From contig NZ_FNVS01000005.1 in NCBI RefSeq assembly GCF_900108035.1, positions 124,001 through 188,000 of the forward strand: DNA of 64,000 bases, written 5' to 3'. The stretch comes from Parabacteroides chinchillae (GTDB lineage Bacteria > Bacteroidota > Bacteroidia > Bacteroidales > Tannerellaceae). The notes under the pieces are model-generated. The model made no database searches and was not told where the DNA came from. It saw nothing but the letters and a program-made list of their open reading frames with translations. Made by a program: the position numbers and the translations under genes. Below, piece by piece: positions 34,806 to 43,527 of this stretch. Each line of letters opens with the position of its first letter. Positions within the stretch are counted from its first letter, which is position 1.

Positions 34806-35659
34806 CAGTTTACAGGTTTTAATATTCGTTGTTTGTCCTGGCTATACCAGCATATTAAGGCATTGCCTATTATATGGTCTGCCGGGATGAAGCCTAAGTG
34901 GCGTGAATCTACCGCATCATTTGTATTGTCGGATAGCATCCAATAATAGTCTTGTTTGAAGAAAAAGAAAGAGGTTTCTTTTCCGTCGATGTAAAGTTTG
35001 CCGTTGCGGAATACGGCTTTTCCGCTCGTTTCTTTTAAAATGGCCTCTTTGCAAGCCGTCAGGGCTGCATTGTTCAAACGGTAAGCATGCCCTTTTTGTG
35101 GAACAACGAGCGTATAGTTGTCGGTCTGCTCGTTTATAAACCGGAGGTTTGTATCGTCGGTCAGCTCTTCTCTAAGCTGATACTCTTCAAAAGTGGTAAG
35201 ACGTAGCGTGAATCCATACGCCTCCTTTTTCAGGTCTCTTTGAGGAATGTTCAGCTTTCGCAAAGCTTGTATAAATTCATTTTCCGCACTTGCCGTAACA
35301 AAATAAGTAGTAAGCGTCCGCGGAGAACGGGGTATTTGTTTACCATTTACATTGTAGCTGTCGTAGTTTACATGAATCGTATCGCCCGGCATTCCTATGC
35401 AACGGCTGATAAAAAGAGGAGACGTTGTTGTGTCTTGCAGCAAAGGACTGGTGAATAATACTACCCGATTGCGTCCCGGATTGCCTTTTACAGGCAATTT
35501 ATTTACGAGTATGTAGTCGCCTTGATGAAGCGATGTCTCCATGGCATCGGTCGATATACGGTATGATCCGATACAGTAAAAACGTATTAACATAACAATC
35601 CCTCCCAGTAGTGCAAAGGCTACCAGCCATTTCAGGATGGAAAGGATCGTATGTTTCAT
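34805..35659 (-). CDS. Signal peptidase I paralogue lacking catalytic Ser and Lys
   Basis: A 284-residue S26-family membrane protein with one N-terminal membrane helix. The fold motifs are conserved: box B as RISTDAMETSLHQGDYILV, box D as ISRCIGMPGDTI, box E as SDNTNDAVDSRHLGF. However, the catalytic Ser (SM in the family) is Ala39 (codon GCC) and the general-base Lys (KR in the family) is Ser85 (codon AGC). The upstream neighbour lepB has both. It is therefore probably an inactive paralogue with a structural, regulatory or substrate-binding role. It lies 21 bases after lepB. Confidence 0.9.
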   Translation of the reverse strand: MKHTILSILKWLVAFALLGGIVMLIRFYCIGSYRISTDAMETSLHQGDYILVNKLPVKGNPGRNRVVLFTSPLLQDTTTSPLFISRCIGMPGDTIHVNYDSYNVNGKQIPRSPRTLTTYFVTASAENEFIQALRKLNIPQRDLKKEAYGFTLRLTTFEEYQLREELTDDTNLRFINEQTDNYTLVVPQKGHAYRLNNAALTACKEAILKETSGKAVFRNGKLYIDGKETSFFFFKQDYYWMLSDNTNDAVDSRHLGFIPADHIIGNALICWYSQDKQRILKPVN

Positions 35660-35680
35660 ATGTGCTTTGCTCTTTCTCTG

Positions 35681-37069
35681 TTAATCCGGATGTACCCAGC
35701 GGAACAGACGGTCCCAGCGAATACCGCCGTCAAACAGGCTACGGTCTTTGTCTAAAGATAACCAGATAAGGATAGGCTTACCAACAATATGATCTTCGGG
35801 TACGAAGCCCCATGAACGGCTGTCGGCACTGTTGTGACGGTTGTCGCCCATCATGAAGTAGTAATCATACTTAAAGGTGTAAGATGTTTCCGGTTTACCG
35901 TTTATATATACTTTGCCGTCTTTTACTTCCAGCGTATTGTTTTCATAGTTCTTGATGCATCGGCCGTATAATGCCAGATTACGTTCCGTCAAAGGAATTG
36001 TAGCTTCTTTCTTCGGTATCCATAACGGGCCGAAGTTATCGCGCGTCCATCCTGTGTTATATCCTGCCGGATAGTAAGTAGAGCCACCTAAATCATCCGG
36101 TTCAATAACAACTTTGTTCACATTCGGAAGTTTTTCTGCAATGGCCAGCGCTTTCTTTGTAAGTGGTAAATGGTAAACCGGGTTGTATTGTCCGCCCTGG
36201 CCCGGTGTGAAGCCAAGGAATGAAAGCAATTTGTCGTTGGAGACAATCATCCGGTCGTCTTTGCTGACATCCATTAAACGGAACTGATCTTCGGTAATGG
36301 GTGATCCGTTTGTTTCAACGTAGTAGTTAAACTGCATTTTTTCAGGATTCTTCGCAGCTTTGCCGTCTATATATACCTGGTTGTTGCGGACTTCAATTGT
36401 GTCACCCGGCATACCGATGCATCGTTTCACATAATTTTCCCGCTTATCTACGGGACGATAGATGACATCGCCGAAAGTAGCTTTGTCCAGGTGTATACGA
36501 TCGCGTCCTACTTCTTCTATCAATGTATAATAATCGGGATTCTGCACTTTCAGGGCAACAGTGTCACCGGCCGGGAAATTAAACACTACGATATCGTTAC
36601 GTTTTACGTTTCCGAAACCTTTTACCCGTTTGTAGCCCCATTCCGGCCAATCCAGATATGACTTGGTATTCAGGATTGGCAATGTATTCTGGACTAACGG
36701 AAAAGAAACCGGGGTATTTGGTACACGGGGGCCATAGCTCAGTTTGCTAACGAATAGATAGTCGCCTACCAACAATGATTTCTCAAGTGAAGATGTAGGT
36801 ATCTGGTAGTTCTGGAAAACGAACAGGTTGATGAAATAGACAGCAATTAAAGCAAACAGTATATCGTCTATCCATTCTAATATATTGCGTACTTTCGGAT
36901 TCTTGGAACGTTTCCAGGCACCCCATGGAATATATTGTGTCAGGAATATGTCGATTAGTACGATAATACCCAATAAAAGCCATGCATTTTGCATCCAAAG
37001 GCAAAATAAGGCGTATAATATGGTTGCAATGCCGAATTTAATCCATTGCTTTTTAGTGAACTTCTTCAT
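35681..37069 (-). CDS. lepB: Signal peptidase I
   Basis: The active leader peptidase that releases secreted proteins from the inner membrane. It has 462 residues, long as usual in Bacteroidetes because of an insertion between box D and box E. Two membrane helices fall in about 10-45 and 64-84. Catalytic Ser94 is in IPTSSLEKSLLVGDYLF (Leu instead of the usual Met after Ser) and Lys215 in YVKRCIGMPGDTIEV; box E is MMGDNRHNSADSRSWGFV. It is second gene of the dapB operon. Confidence 0.95.
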   Translation of the reverse strand: MKKFTKKQWIKFGIATILYALFCLWMQNAWLLLGIIVLIDIFLTQYIPWGAWKRSKNPKVRNILEWIDDILFALIAVYFINLFVFQNYQIPTSSLEKSLLVGDYLFVSKLSYGPRVPNTPVSFPLVQNTLPILNTKSYLDWPEWGYKRVKGFGNVKRNDIVVFNFPAGDTVALKVQNPDYYTLIEEVGRDRIHLDKATFGDVIYRPVDKRENYVKRCIGMPGDTIEVRNNQVYIDGKAAKNPEKMQFNYYVETNGSPITEDQFRLMDVSKDDRMIVSNDKLLSFLGFTPGQGGQYNPVYHLPLTKKALAIAEKLPNVNKVVIEPDDLGGSTYYPAGYNTGWTRDNFGPLWIPKKEATIPLTERNLALYGRCIKNYENNTLEVKDGKVYINGKPETSYTFKYDYYFMMGDNRHNSADSRSWGFVPEDHIVGKPILIWLSLDKDRSLFDGGIRWDRLFRWVHPD

Positions 37070-37086
37070 TTTATTATTATCGGTAT

Positions 37087-37803
37087 TTAAAATTTAAACA
37101 GATCGTCCATTCCTAAAAAACCCTGTTTGCCTGCAGTAAACTCAGCAGCTATTACAGCTCCTAAAGCAAAACCGGCACGGCTCTTGGCATCGTGCTTGAT
37201 ACTGATATAGTCTACTTCCGAATCGTAAACTATTTCGTGTATGCCTGGTACTTCGCCTTCCCGGATGGCATGGATAGGGAGGTCGGAAGGCTTTTCTGCA
37301 GTCTCCAACGTCCAACGTTCTTTACGATCTATGTTTTCAATTATGCCTTCTGCCAGAGTGATAGCAGTACCGCTCGGTGCATCCAGTTTATGAATGTGGT
37401 GAGTTTCCGTCATGCTAACATCGTATGAAGGGAAGTTGTTCATTATTTTGGCAAGGTATTTATTTAATGCAAAGAAGATATTCACGCCAATGCTAAAGTT
37501 GGAAGCGTAGAAAAAAGTCTTGCCTTCTGTGGCGCATATCTTTTTTATTTCGTCTATGTGGTCTAGCCAGCCTGTAGTTCCCGAAACAACCGGGACATTT
37601 GCTGCAAAACATTTCATGTAATTATCGAAAGCAGTTGCCGGAGTGGTAAATTCTATTGCCACGTCTGCACTTTTAAAAGCGTCCGAATGTATTTCTTCAG
37701 GGTTGTTTACATCTACTATAGACACGATCTGATGTCCTCTGTCAAGTGCAATCTGTTCAATGGTTTTACCCATCTTGCCGTAACCGATAAGTGCAATTTT
37801 CAT
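37087..37803 (-). CDS. dapB: 4-hydroxy-tetrahydrodipicolinate reductase
   Basis: DapB, the second enzyme of the diaminopimelate/lysine pathway, reduces HTPA with NAD(P)H. It has 238 residues, shorter than the 273 of E. coli but normal for this phylum. The nucleotide site is IGYGKMGKTIEQIA; the active-site stretch is ETHHIHKLDAPSGTA, with SGTTGW before it. It heads an operon with two signal-peptidase genes and wbqC, and its promoter is back to back with that of the DUF2851 gene. Confidence 0.96.
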   Translation of the reverse strand: MKIALIGYGKMGKTIEQIALDRGHQIVSIVDVNNPEEIHSDAFKSADVAIEFTTPATAFDNYMKCFAANVPVVSGTTGWLDHIDEIKKICATEGKTFFYASNFSIGVNIFFALNKYLAKIMNNFPSYDVSMTETHHIHKLDAPSGTAITLAEGIIENIDRKERWTLETAEKPSDLPIHAIREGEVPGIHEIVYDSEVDYISIKHDAKSRAGFALGAVIAAEFTAGKQGFLGMDDLFKF

Positions 37804-37858
37804 ATTTTGGTAATTGTATTTGAAACTATTCGAGTCAAATGTTTGATAATTAATGCTG

Positions 37859-37866
37859 CAAATATA
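37859..37866 (-). promoter_or_regulatory. -7 promoter element of the dapB operon
   Basis: Minus-strand TATATTTG matches TAnnTTTG, 56 bases upstream of dapB and only 12 bases from the divergent promoter. Confidence 0.5.
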
Positions 37867-37878
37867 TAGAAAATGGAT

Positions 37879-37886
37879 TAGATTTG
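37879..37886 (+). promoter_or_regulatory. -7 promoter element of the DUF2851 operon
   Basis: TAGATTTG matches TAnnTTTG, 28 bases before the ATG at 37914. Confidence 0.5.
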
Positions 37887-37913
37887 TAGCATAAATCTTA
37901 ACTCTGAAAGAAT

Positions 37914-39221
37914 ATGGAACGTTTATTACACTATGTTTGGAAATATAAGCTATATCCTTCTGCTCCTTTAGTTACTACCGGTGGGGTTTCCATCGAGGTA
38001 CTAGACCCCGGTACTCTTAATACAAATGCCGGCCCAGATTTTTTCAATGCCAAAGTGAAAATGGATGATACTGTTTGGGCAGGAAGTGTTGAGATACACG
38101 ATAAAGCTTCCGATTGGTTTCTTCATAAGCATGATAAGGATAAGGCTTATGATTCGGTAATTCTTCATGTAACGGCCTGTGATGATGCGACTATATATCG
38201 TATGAATGGCGAACCTGTCCCTCAATTTGTTTTATCTGTTCCGGATAATGTCAGGCAAAATATAGAATGGCTTTTGCTTCGCGATATTCCGGTTCCCTGT
38301 ATTTCCTGTATACAGATGATAGAACCCTTGCATCTTTCGATTTGGACGGATGCTTTGCTTAGTGAACGTTTAGAGCGTAAAACACGTGATATAGAGTTGC
38401 TTTTGGAACAACATAATAATGATTGGAATGAAGTTTTTTATGTTACTTTAACGCGTAATTTCGGCTTTGGGGTTAATAACGATGCCTTTGAATGGTTGGC
38501 AAAGAGCTTGCCGTTACGTTATATTCAAAAACAAAGGAGTAGCAGTTCACAGATCGAAGCCTTGTTGTTTGGCCAGGCAGGAATGTTGGAGGAGGATAAT
38601 GATTGCCATTATTACCGGTTATTGCAAAGGGAATATCGTTTTTTGCGACATAAATTCGGATTGAAACCGTTAGACGAATCATTGTTTAAGAGTTTACGTA
38701 TCCGTCCGGTTAATTTCCCTCATCTGAAACTTGCTCAACTCGCGGCAATATGGGTACAACATGATACTTTATTCTCAGCAATATTGGATGCATATAGTAC
38801 CGGAGAAATAAAAAAATACTTCCGTATTAGTCCGTCTGATTATTGGAGGACACATTATCATTTCCGTTATGCTTCTCCTGAAAAAGAGAAACCGATGGGC
38901 GAAAATGCACTGAATATTCTTTTGATCAATACGGTTGTCCCGATGTTGTTTGCATACGGAAAGCGCAATAAACTTCCTGAATACTGTGAAAGATCAATGC
39001 GTTTACTCGAAAGCATTCCTCCGGAACGGAACCATATTGTTGCAATTTTTACGAATGCGGGAATGTTAGTTCGTAATGCAGGAGATACACAGGCGCTTAT
39101 CCAACTTAAACGGGAATATTGTGAGAAAAAGAAATGCCTGTATTGCAGGATTGGTTTTCGTTTGATAAAACGGAGTAATTTGCCTATTTTTGTCCCCGCT
39201 ATAAACAGTCAGATCAAATGA
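37914..39221 (+). CDS. DUF2851 family protein
   Basis: A 435-residue protein of a family found almost only in Bacteroidetes; its function is unknown. It begins MERLLHYVWKYKLYPSAPL; the conserved block NTNAGPDFFNAKV and VEIHDKASDW are present, and a Cys-rich end (CEKKKCLYCRIG) resembles a small zinc site. No signal peptide. The stop overlaps the next start (ATGA), so it is coupled to the Ig-like lipoprotein gene. Confidence 0.88.
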   Translation: MERLLHYVWKYKLYPSAPLVTTGGVSIEVLDPGTLNTNAGPDFFNAKVKMDDTVWAGSVEIHDKASDWFLHKHDKDKAYDSVILHVTACDDATIYRMNGEPVPQFVLSVPDNVRQNIEWLLLRDIPVPCISCIQMIEPLHLSIWTDALLSERLERKTRDIELLLEQHNNDWNEVFYVTLTRNFGFGVNNDAFEWLAKSLPLRYIQKQRSSSSQIEALLFGQAGMLEEDNDCHYYRLLQREYRFLRHKFGLKPLDESLFKSLRIRPVNFPHLKLAQLAAIWVQHDTLFSAILDAYSTGEIKKYFRISPSDYWRTHYHFRYASPEKEKPMGENALNILLINTVVPMLFAYGKRNKLPEYCERSMRLLESIPPERNHIVAIFTNAGMLVRNAGDTQALIQLKREYCEKKKCLYCRIGFRLIKRSNLPIFVPAINSQIK

Positions 39222-41125
39222 ATGACAAATATATAAGAAACAGTTTACAGCTATTTGCCGGTTTGTTCCTGCTGGTAGCAATTTATTCATGTGCGAACAT
39301 GGCTACGCCTACCGGCGGTCCTTATGATGAGAATCCTCCTAAATTTATAAGTAGTACACCTGTTCCGAATCAGACCAACTATAAAGGCAAGAAGGTAGAA
39401 ATCCTTTTTGATGAGTTGATACAGATAGATAAACCTTCCGAAAACGTAATCATCACCCCACCTCAGATGGAACTGCCTATTGTACGTACTGCAGGCCGTA
39501 AGGCTGTGGTTGAATTGATGGATACATTAAAGCCCAACACGACGTACACGATAGACTTTACCAACTCTATTTCCGATAATAACGAAAAGAACGTATTCGA
39601 GAACTTCTCTTTTGCTTTTTCTACCGGAGATATAATCGATACATTAGAGGTTGCCGGTACATTATTGAATGCTGAAAATCTGGAACCTATGCCTGGCATA
39701 ATGATAGGCTTGCATGATAATCTTGAAGATTCTGCATTTGTGAAACTTCCGTTTGTACGTACTTCGCGCACAAACGATAAAGGACAGTTTACAATCCGGA
39801 ATATTTCTCCGGGCAAATATCACGTATTTGCTTTAAATGATGTGAACCGCGATTATAAATTTGATCAGCCGGGAGAAGATATTGCTTTTCTCGATTCCGT
39901 TATTGTTCCTACATTTGAATTTGCTTCCCGGCAAGATACAATATGGAAAGACAGTTTGACGATTGATACTATACTTACCGTAGGTTATACGCACTTCTTG
40001 CCCGATAATATAGAGCTTCGTCTTTTCAAAGAAAAGTTCGGCCGGCAATATATGCTTAAACCTGAGCGTACACAGGAAAATAAACTGTCATTGCGCTTTA
40101 ACTCTGCTTTGGATACAATTCCGGCTCTTGTACCTGTAAATTTTGCTCCGGCTGATAGCAGTTGGTATCTGGTACAGGAGGCAGATGGAAAAACGGCTAT
40201 TCATTATTGGCTGACGGATCCTCTTGTCTGGCAACAAGATACCTTATTTGTTTCCGTAACTTATCCGAAAAGTGACTCGGTAAATGTTTTGCAGGCACAA
40301 ACAGATACGGTTCAATTCTTGATGCGCCATCGTCCTGATAAGAAAAAGAAGAAAAAAGGTGACGATGCAGATACGCCTCCTCTTCTTGGCCTAAACATTA
40401 ATTTACAAGGCTCGATGAACTTATTCGATACAATATCCGTTGTATTTGATGAACCGGTTGTCGATTTAAAGAAAGAGGTTTTCTTCTTGGATCAGAAAGT
40501 AGATACGCTCTGGAAGCCGGTGGAGTTTGATTTTGTACCCGATACGACCAATGCGCTCGGTTTCTTTATTAACCGCCCCTGGAAGTATGGAGAAGAATAT
40601 CGTTTGGAAATAGACTCTGCTACCATACAAAGCATATATGGCAAGTGGAATGATTTCTTTACCGGTGAGTTTAAAATTAAGAAGAAAGATGAATATGGAC
40701 ATTTGTATATAAATATAATCGGAGTAGACACAACGGCTTATGTAGAGCTTTTGAATGGTAACGACCAACCTGTGCGGAAAGCGAAAGTAAAAGACGGAGG
40801 TGCTTTATTTATGGACTTGAAACCAGATAAGTATTACGCCCGTTTAGTATTGGATGTGAATGGAAACGGGAAATGGGATACAGGAAAATATTCCGATAAA
40901 CAGCAGCCTGAAATGGTCTTCTATTGTCCGAAACAACTTAATGTTATGCAAAATTGGGAAGTAGAAGAAACCTGGGATATCCATGCTGCTCCCTTTAATC
41001 GTCAGAAACCTTTGGATATAACGAAGAATAAGCCGAAAGAATTAACCAAGAAGAAAAGGGATTACAAGAATGAAGGAAGACAATCGTCATCGCAAAACTC
41101 AGGACGTGCCGGAATGCCGTTCTAG
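39218..41125 (+). CDS. Ig-like domain (Big_5) lipoprotein
   Basis: A 635-residue exported protein with a lipobox AIYSC (Cys25) followed by ANMATPTGGPYDENPP, a start typical of a conserved Bacteroidetes lipoprotein. An SbsA-type Ig-like domain follows (about 36-130: PKFISSTPVPNQT, EILFDELIQI), then a prealbumin-like region (GQFTIRNISPGKYHVFALND). Both suggest an envelope protein; its role is unknown. The C-terminus is basic and low-complexity. The next gene overlaps its end by 56 bases. Confidence 0.82.
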   Translation: MNDKYIRNSLQLFAGLFLLVAIYSCANMATPTGGPYDENPPKFISSTPVPNQTNYKGKKVEILFDELIQIDKPSENVIITPPQMELPIVRTAGRKAVVELMDTLKPNTTYTIDFTNSISDNNEKNVFENFSFAFSTGDIIDTLEVAGTLLNAENLEPMPGIMIGLHDNLEDSAFVKLPFVRTSRTNDKGQFTIRNISPGKYHVFALNDVNRDYKFDQPGEDIAFLDSVIVPTFEFASRQDTIWKDSLTIDTILTVGYTHFLPDNIELRLFKEKFGRQYMLKPERTQENKLSLRFNSALDTIPALVPVNFAPADSSWYLVQEADGKTAIHYWLTDPLVWQQDTLFVSVTYPKSDSVNVLQAQTDTVQFLMRHRPDKKKKKKGDDADTPPLLGLNINLQGSMNLFDTISVVFDEPVVDLKKEVFFLDQKVDTLWKPVEFDFVPDTTNALGFFINRPWKYGEEYRLEIDSATIQSIYGKWNDFFTGEFKIKKKDEYGHLYINIIGVDTTAYVELLNGNDQPVRKAKVKDGGALFMDLKPDKYYARLVLDVNGNGKWDTGKYSDKQQPEMVFYCPKQLNVMQNWEVEETWDIHAAPFNRQKPLDITKNKPKELTKKKRDYKNEGRQSSSQNSGRAGMPF

Positions 41126-41948
41126 GGTTTATCTTTATATACTGCTTCTTTTGCTGATAGGAGGGGTGGGTTATATCCGGGCACAGGGTTTACCTACAAA
41201 CAGATATTTCACTCATGGTGAACGGGTAGACTATGATCTCTATTTTAAATGGGGCATTCTGATGCCAAAAGCGGGGCTTGCAACACTTTCTATTAAAGAT
41301 TCCAAGTATGAAGGAAATTCATCGTGGCATTATCGGTTACTTTTTCGTACATCGGGTATGATGGAAAAGGTTTTTAAGATGCGTGATACGATAGATTGCC
41401 ATTTTTCTTATGATGATGCTAGGTTATTGTTTAGTTCCAAACGGACAAATGAAGGTGATTATTATTTAATTGATAATCTGAGTTTCTCTTATAATGAAGG
41501 AAATGTATCTGTCCGTTCGCACAGATATAATTTGAAGACGACGAAGATTGATACCATATTAACAGCTCAGGGACGTATGTTCGATATGCTTGGGGCGACC
41601 ATGTATTTGCGGGCTTTGGATTGGGACAAGATGTCTTATGGTGATACGTTTCCTTTTTTGATAGCTATCGGGCGCGATCTGGTTAATGTGAGTTACCGTT
41701 ATTCCGGACAACAGATTGTAGAACGTGGCGATGCCAAATACCGTACCCGTCATTTTTATATTGATATTATTGATGAGGCTTTTACTCAGAATAAAGAAGC
41801 AGCCGAAGTCTGGATAGGCGACGATCAGAATCATCTTCCCATTAAAATACGGGCAAAACTGAAGATAGGGGCAGCCGAAGTCTATTATAATTCATCTTAT
41901 AATTTACGCTATCCGTTAGACTGTCGCGTCGTTTTTCCTAAACGCTAG
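41070..41948 (+). CDS. DUF3108 family exported protein
   Basis: A 292-residue protein with a polar start, a hydrophobic segment at about 20-38 ([13 protein letters not shown]) and the DUF3108 fold: [38 protein letters not shown] and TRHFYIDII. The family is periplasmic and of unknown function. The start overlaps the previous gene by 56 bases in another frame; no later in-frame Met precedes the signal segment. With DUF2851 and the Ig-like lipoprotein it forms one transcript. Its stop coincides with the end of a broken regulator gene. Confidence 0.85.
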   Translation: MKEDNRHRKTQDVPECRSRVYLYILLLLLIGGVGYIRAQGLPTNRYFTHGERVDYDLYFKWGILMPKAGLATLSIKDSKYEGNSSWHYRLLFRTSGMMEKVFKMRDTIDCHFSYDDARLLFSSKRTNEGDYYLIDNLSFSYNEGNVSVRSHRYNLKTTKIDTILTAQGRMFDMLGATMYLRALDWDKMSYGDTFPFLIAIGRDLVNVSYRYSGQQIVERGDAKYRTRHFYIDIIDEAFTQNKEAAEVWIGDDQNHLPIKIRAKLKIGAAEVYYNSSYNLRYPLDCRVVFPKR

Positions 41949-42151
41949 CGAAATGTTTTTTCCCTGATTGCCGGTATGTATGGAAATAGATCCTCTTCTT
42001 TGCGGTTGCGGAGAGGTGGTATCTCTATTTGTATCGTATTGATGCGGTAGAAGAGGTCTTCTCTGAATAGTCCCTGCTTTACCATATCAGGTAGATTACG
42101 GTTGGTTGCCGCTATGAGGCGTATGTCTACAGGTATCCGTTTACTTAGCAA
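41945..42151 (-). pseudogene. Fragment of a sigma-54-dependent response regulator
   Basis: Sixty-eight codons read [42 protein letters not shown], the middle of the AAA+ domain of NtrC-type activators. Receiver domain, Walker A and DNA-binding domain are missing on both sides. It ends within the stop codon of the DUF3108 gene. It is best read as the remnant of a deleted two-component regulator. Confidence 0.85.
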
Positions 42152-42202
42152 GCAAGTGTAAAAATATTTGACGGTTGCAGTAGGGAATTAATATCGATTC
42201 CA

Positions 42203-42210
42203 TATCTTTG
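42203..42210 (+). promoter_or_regulatory. -7 promoter element of the toxin-antitoxin pair
   Basis: TATCTTTG matches TAnnTTTG, 31 bases before the antitoxin ATG at 42242. Confidence 0.5.
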
Positions 42211-42241
42211 TAGGGTAGTAACTATCAATAAAAGATTTATT

Positions 42242-42499
42242 ATGACGCAATTAGATTTACAGGCACGGAAACTCAACCTGATACAAGACATCATCAACAC
42301 CATTGATAATGAAGAGCTGATGAGCCGTCTGGAAGCTGCTTATAAGCGCCTCAAGAAGTCTGCCTCGCCTGCTGCAAAACGTCCTTGCACCTATACGCTT
42401 GAAGAAGTGGAGGAGCGGTTGGATGAAGCTGTAAAGGCAGATAAAGCAGGTGATTATGTAACTCATGAAGATGTACTTAAAGAAATGGAATTGTGGTAG
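42242..42499 (+). CDS. Probable antitoxin of a type II toxin-antitoxin pair
   Basis: An 85-residue acidic protein directly upstream of a RelE/ParE-like toxin. It has helical N-terminal sequence (DLQARKLNLIQDIINTIDNE) and a charged C-terminal part (YTLEEVEERLDEAVKA). No DNA-binding motif is obvious and the family is not certain; the call rests on size, order and overlap. It lies between remnants of a lost locus, as mobile toxin-antitoxin modules often do. Confidence 0.75.
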   Translation: MTQLDLQARKLNLIQDIINTIDNEELMSRLEAAYKRLKKSASPAAKRPCTYTLEEVEERLDEAVKADKAGDYVTHEDVLKEMELW

Positions 42500-42501
42500 A
42501 A

Positions 42502-42810
42502 ATGAAGATTTTTTGGCTAAAACCTGCTTTGGATGATTTACGTAAGATACGGGCTTATTATACTGATAATGCCGGGCTTATTAGTACAGGTAAGCGTATA
42601 CGAAAGATTACGGAATCTATTTCTTGTCTTTCAGCGAACCCTTTTTTAGGGAAAGATGCGGTTGAAATTAAAAGGCCATCCCAACAGTATCGTTATTTAG
42701 TATGCGGAGATTATAAGGTTTTTTACTATATCAAAAATAATGTGGTGAAGATTGCCATGTTGTGGGATTGCTGCCAAAACCCAATCCGCCTTATAGATAA
42801 ATTCAAATAA
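42502..42810 (+). CDS. RelE/ParE-family toxin
   Basis: A 102-residue toxin of the RelE/ParE fold: MKIFWLKPALDDLRKIRAYY, SANPFLGKDAVEI and YRYLVCGDYKVFYYI followed by VKIAMLWDCCQNP are typical of Bacteroidales ParE-like proteins, which poison gyrase or cleave mRNA. The ATG at 42502 is preferred; a GTG at 42493 would overlap the antitoxin by 7 bases. It is intact. Confidence 0.85.
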   Translation: MKIFWLKPALDDLRKIRAYYTDNAGLISTGKRIRKITESISCLSANPFLGKDAVEIKRPSQQYRYLVCGDYKVFYYIKNNVVKIAMLWDCCQNPIRLIDKFK

Positions 42811-42975
42811 CCGAAAACCTTCCCATCCCTTCATATACGGTCATAATTCTTCCGGTGCTTTGCAGCGGAAGCAAACGCCTATGCCCTGAATTAAAGAAAT
42901 TCATCATCCTGATGTCTGCATCGTATACTAGTAGCCGAATGTCCGGCAATGGTTAGCCCGTTTCTCCTTAACAAC

Positions 42976-43067
42976 TAGTCGTCCGACGTACGTAAATCGA
43001 TTGTCCGCCGCCCGTAGAACGATCGTCCTCTGGACGGTGAACGACTGTCCGACGTCCAGAGGACGAT
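42976..43067. repeat. Four 22-bp tandem units with inverted repeat
   Basis: Units at 42976-42997, 42998-43019, 43020-43041 and 43042-43063 share CGAyTGTCC and a GTAGAA-like end. ATCGTCCTCTGGACG (43022-43036) is exactly complementary to 43053-43067. It lies between the toxin gene and the ABC permease remnant; 42811-42975 before it holds nothing I recognise. Confidence 0.8.
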
Positions 43068-43136
43068 TGATAGTTCGAGGGGAAAAATATAGAAGATGCC
43101 GATAAAAAGAGTAACATTTCCCATTATCCAGGCTAA

Positions 43137-43361
43137 CGCCCGGGTGTAAATCTTTTTTACACTGGCTTATATCCGTCATATACGGAAGATATACAGGCCA
43201 AGATGGAGAGCTTTAAGAAGCAACTGGAAAAGATACCGGACGTACGCAAGGTCTCTGTCTCGGGGGCGGTGCCGGGTGTGGAGGTGGCTAACTTTTATTA
43301 CGATTGTCCGTCAGGTATGGCGTGTTGTCCGCCTGCGTCCGATGTGCATATTAAGGAATGA
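43137..43361 (+). pseudogene. Fragment of an ABC transporter permease (MacB/FtsX type)
   Basis: An open stretch of 74 codons to TGA at 43359-43361 reads GLYPSYTEDIQAKM, ESFKKQLEKIPDVRKVSVSG and AVPGVEVANFYYD, as in the periplasmic part of MacB/FtsX-like permeases of Bacteroidales (FxxxLxxxPxVxxVS-x-PG). No membrane segments remain. It is followed by the start of an ABC ATPase gene, its usual partner. Confidence 0.65.
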
Positions 43362-43383
43362 ATAATTAAATAAAAAACAGAAT

Positions 43384-43527
43384 ATGATTAAGACAGAGAA
43401 TTTATCCATGGTCTTCACAACAGAAGATGTACAGACGAAAGCATTATTCTTTCAGGAACGGTACTATATGTTTATGTATAATTTCCGGCTGGTTCAGATT
43501 GTGCCCGGTGTTGGGCAAGATTACTAA
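43384..43527 (+). pseudogene. First 21 codons of an ABC transporter ATPase, truncated at a junction
   Basis: From the ATG at 43384 the frame reads MIKTENLSMVFTTEDVQTKA, the standard start of MacB-type ATPases, then at about 43444 becomes the complement of the 3' end of the neighbouring hydrolase gene and stops at 43527. Walker A and all later motifs are lost. The junction is within a few bases of the hydrolase stop codon and marks one end of a deletion. Confidence 0.8.

Noticed and set aside
42811-42975. Further regulator or kinase remnant
   Set aside because: All six frames were read by eye; short open stretches on the minus strand did not resemble any family well enough to call.
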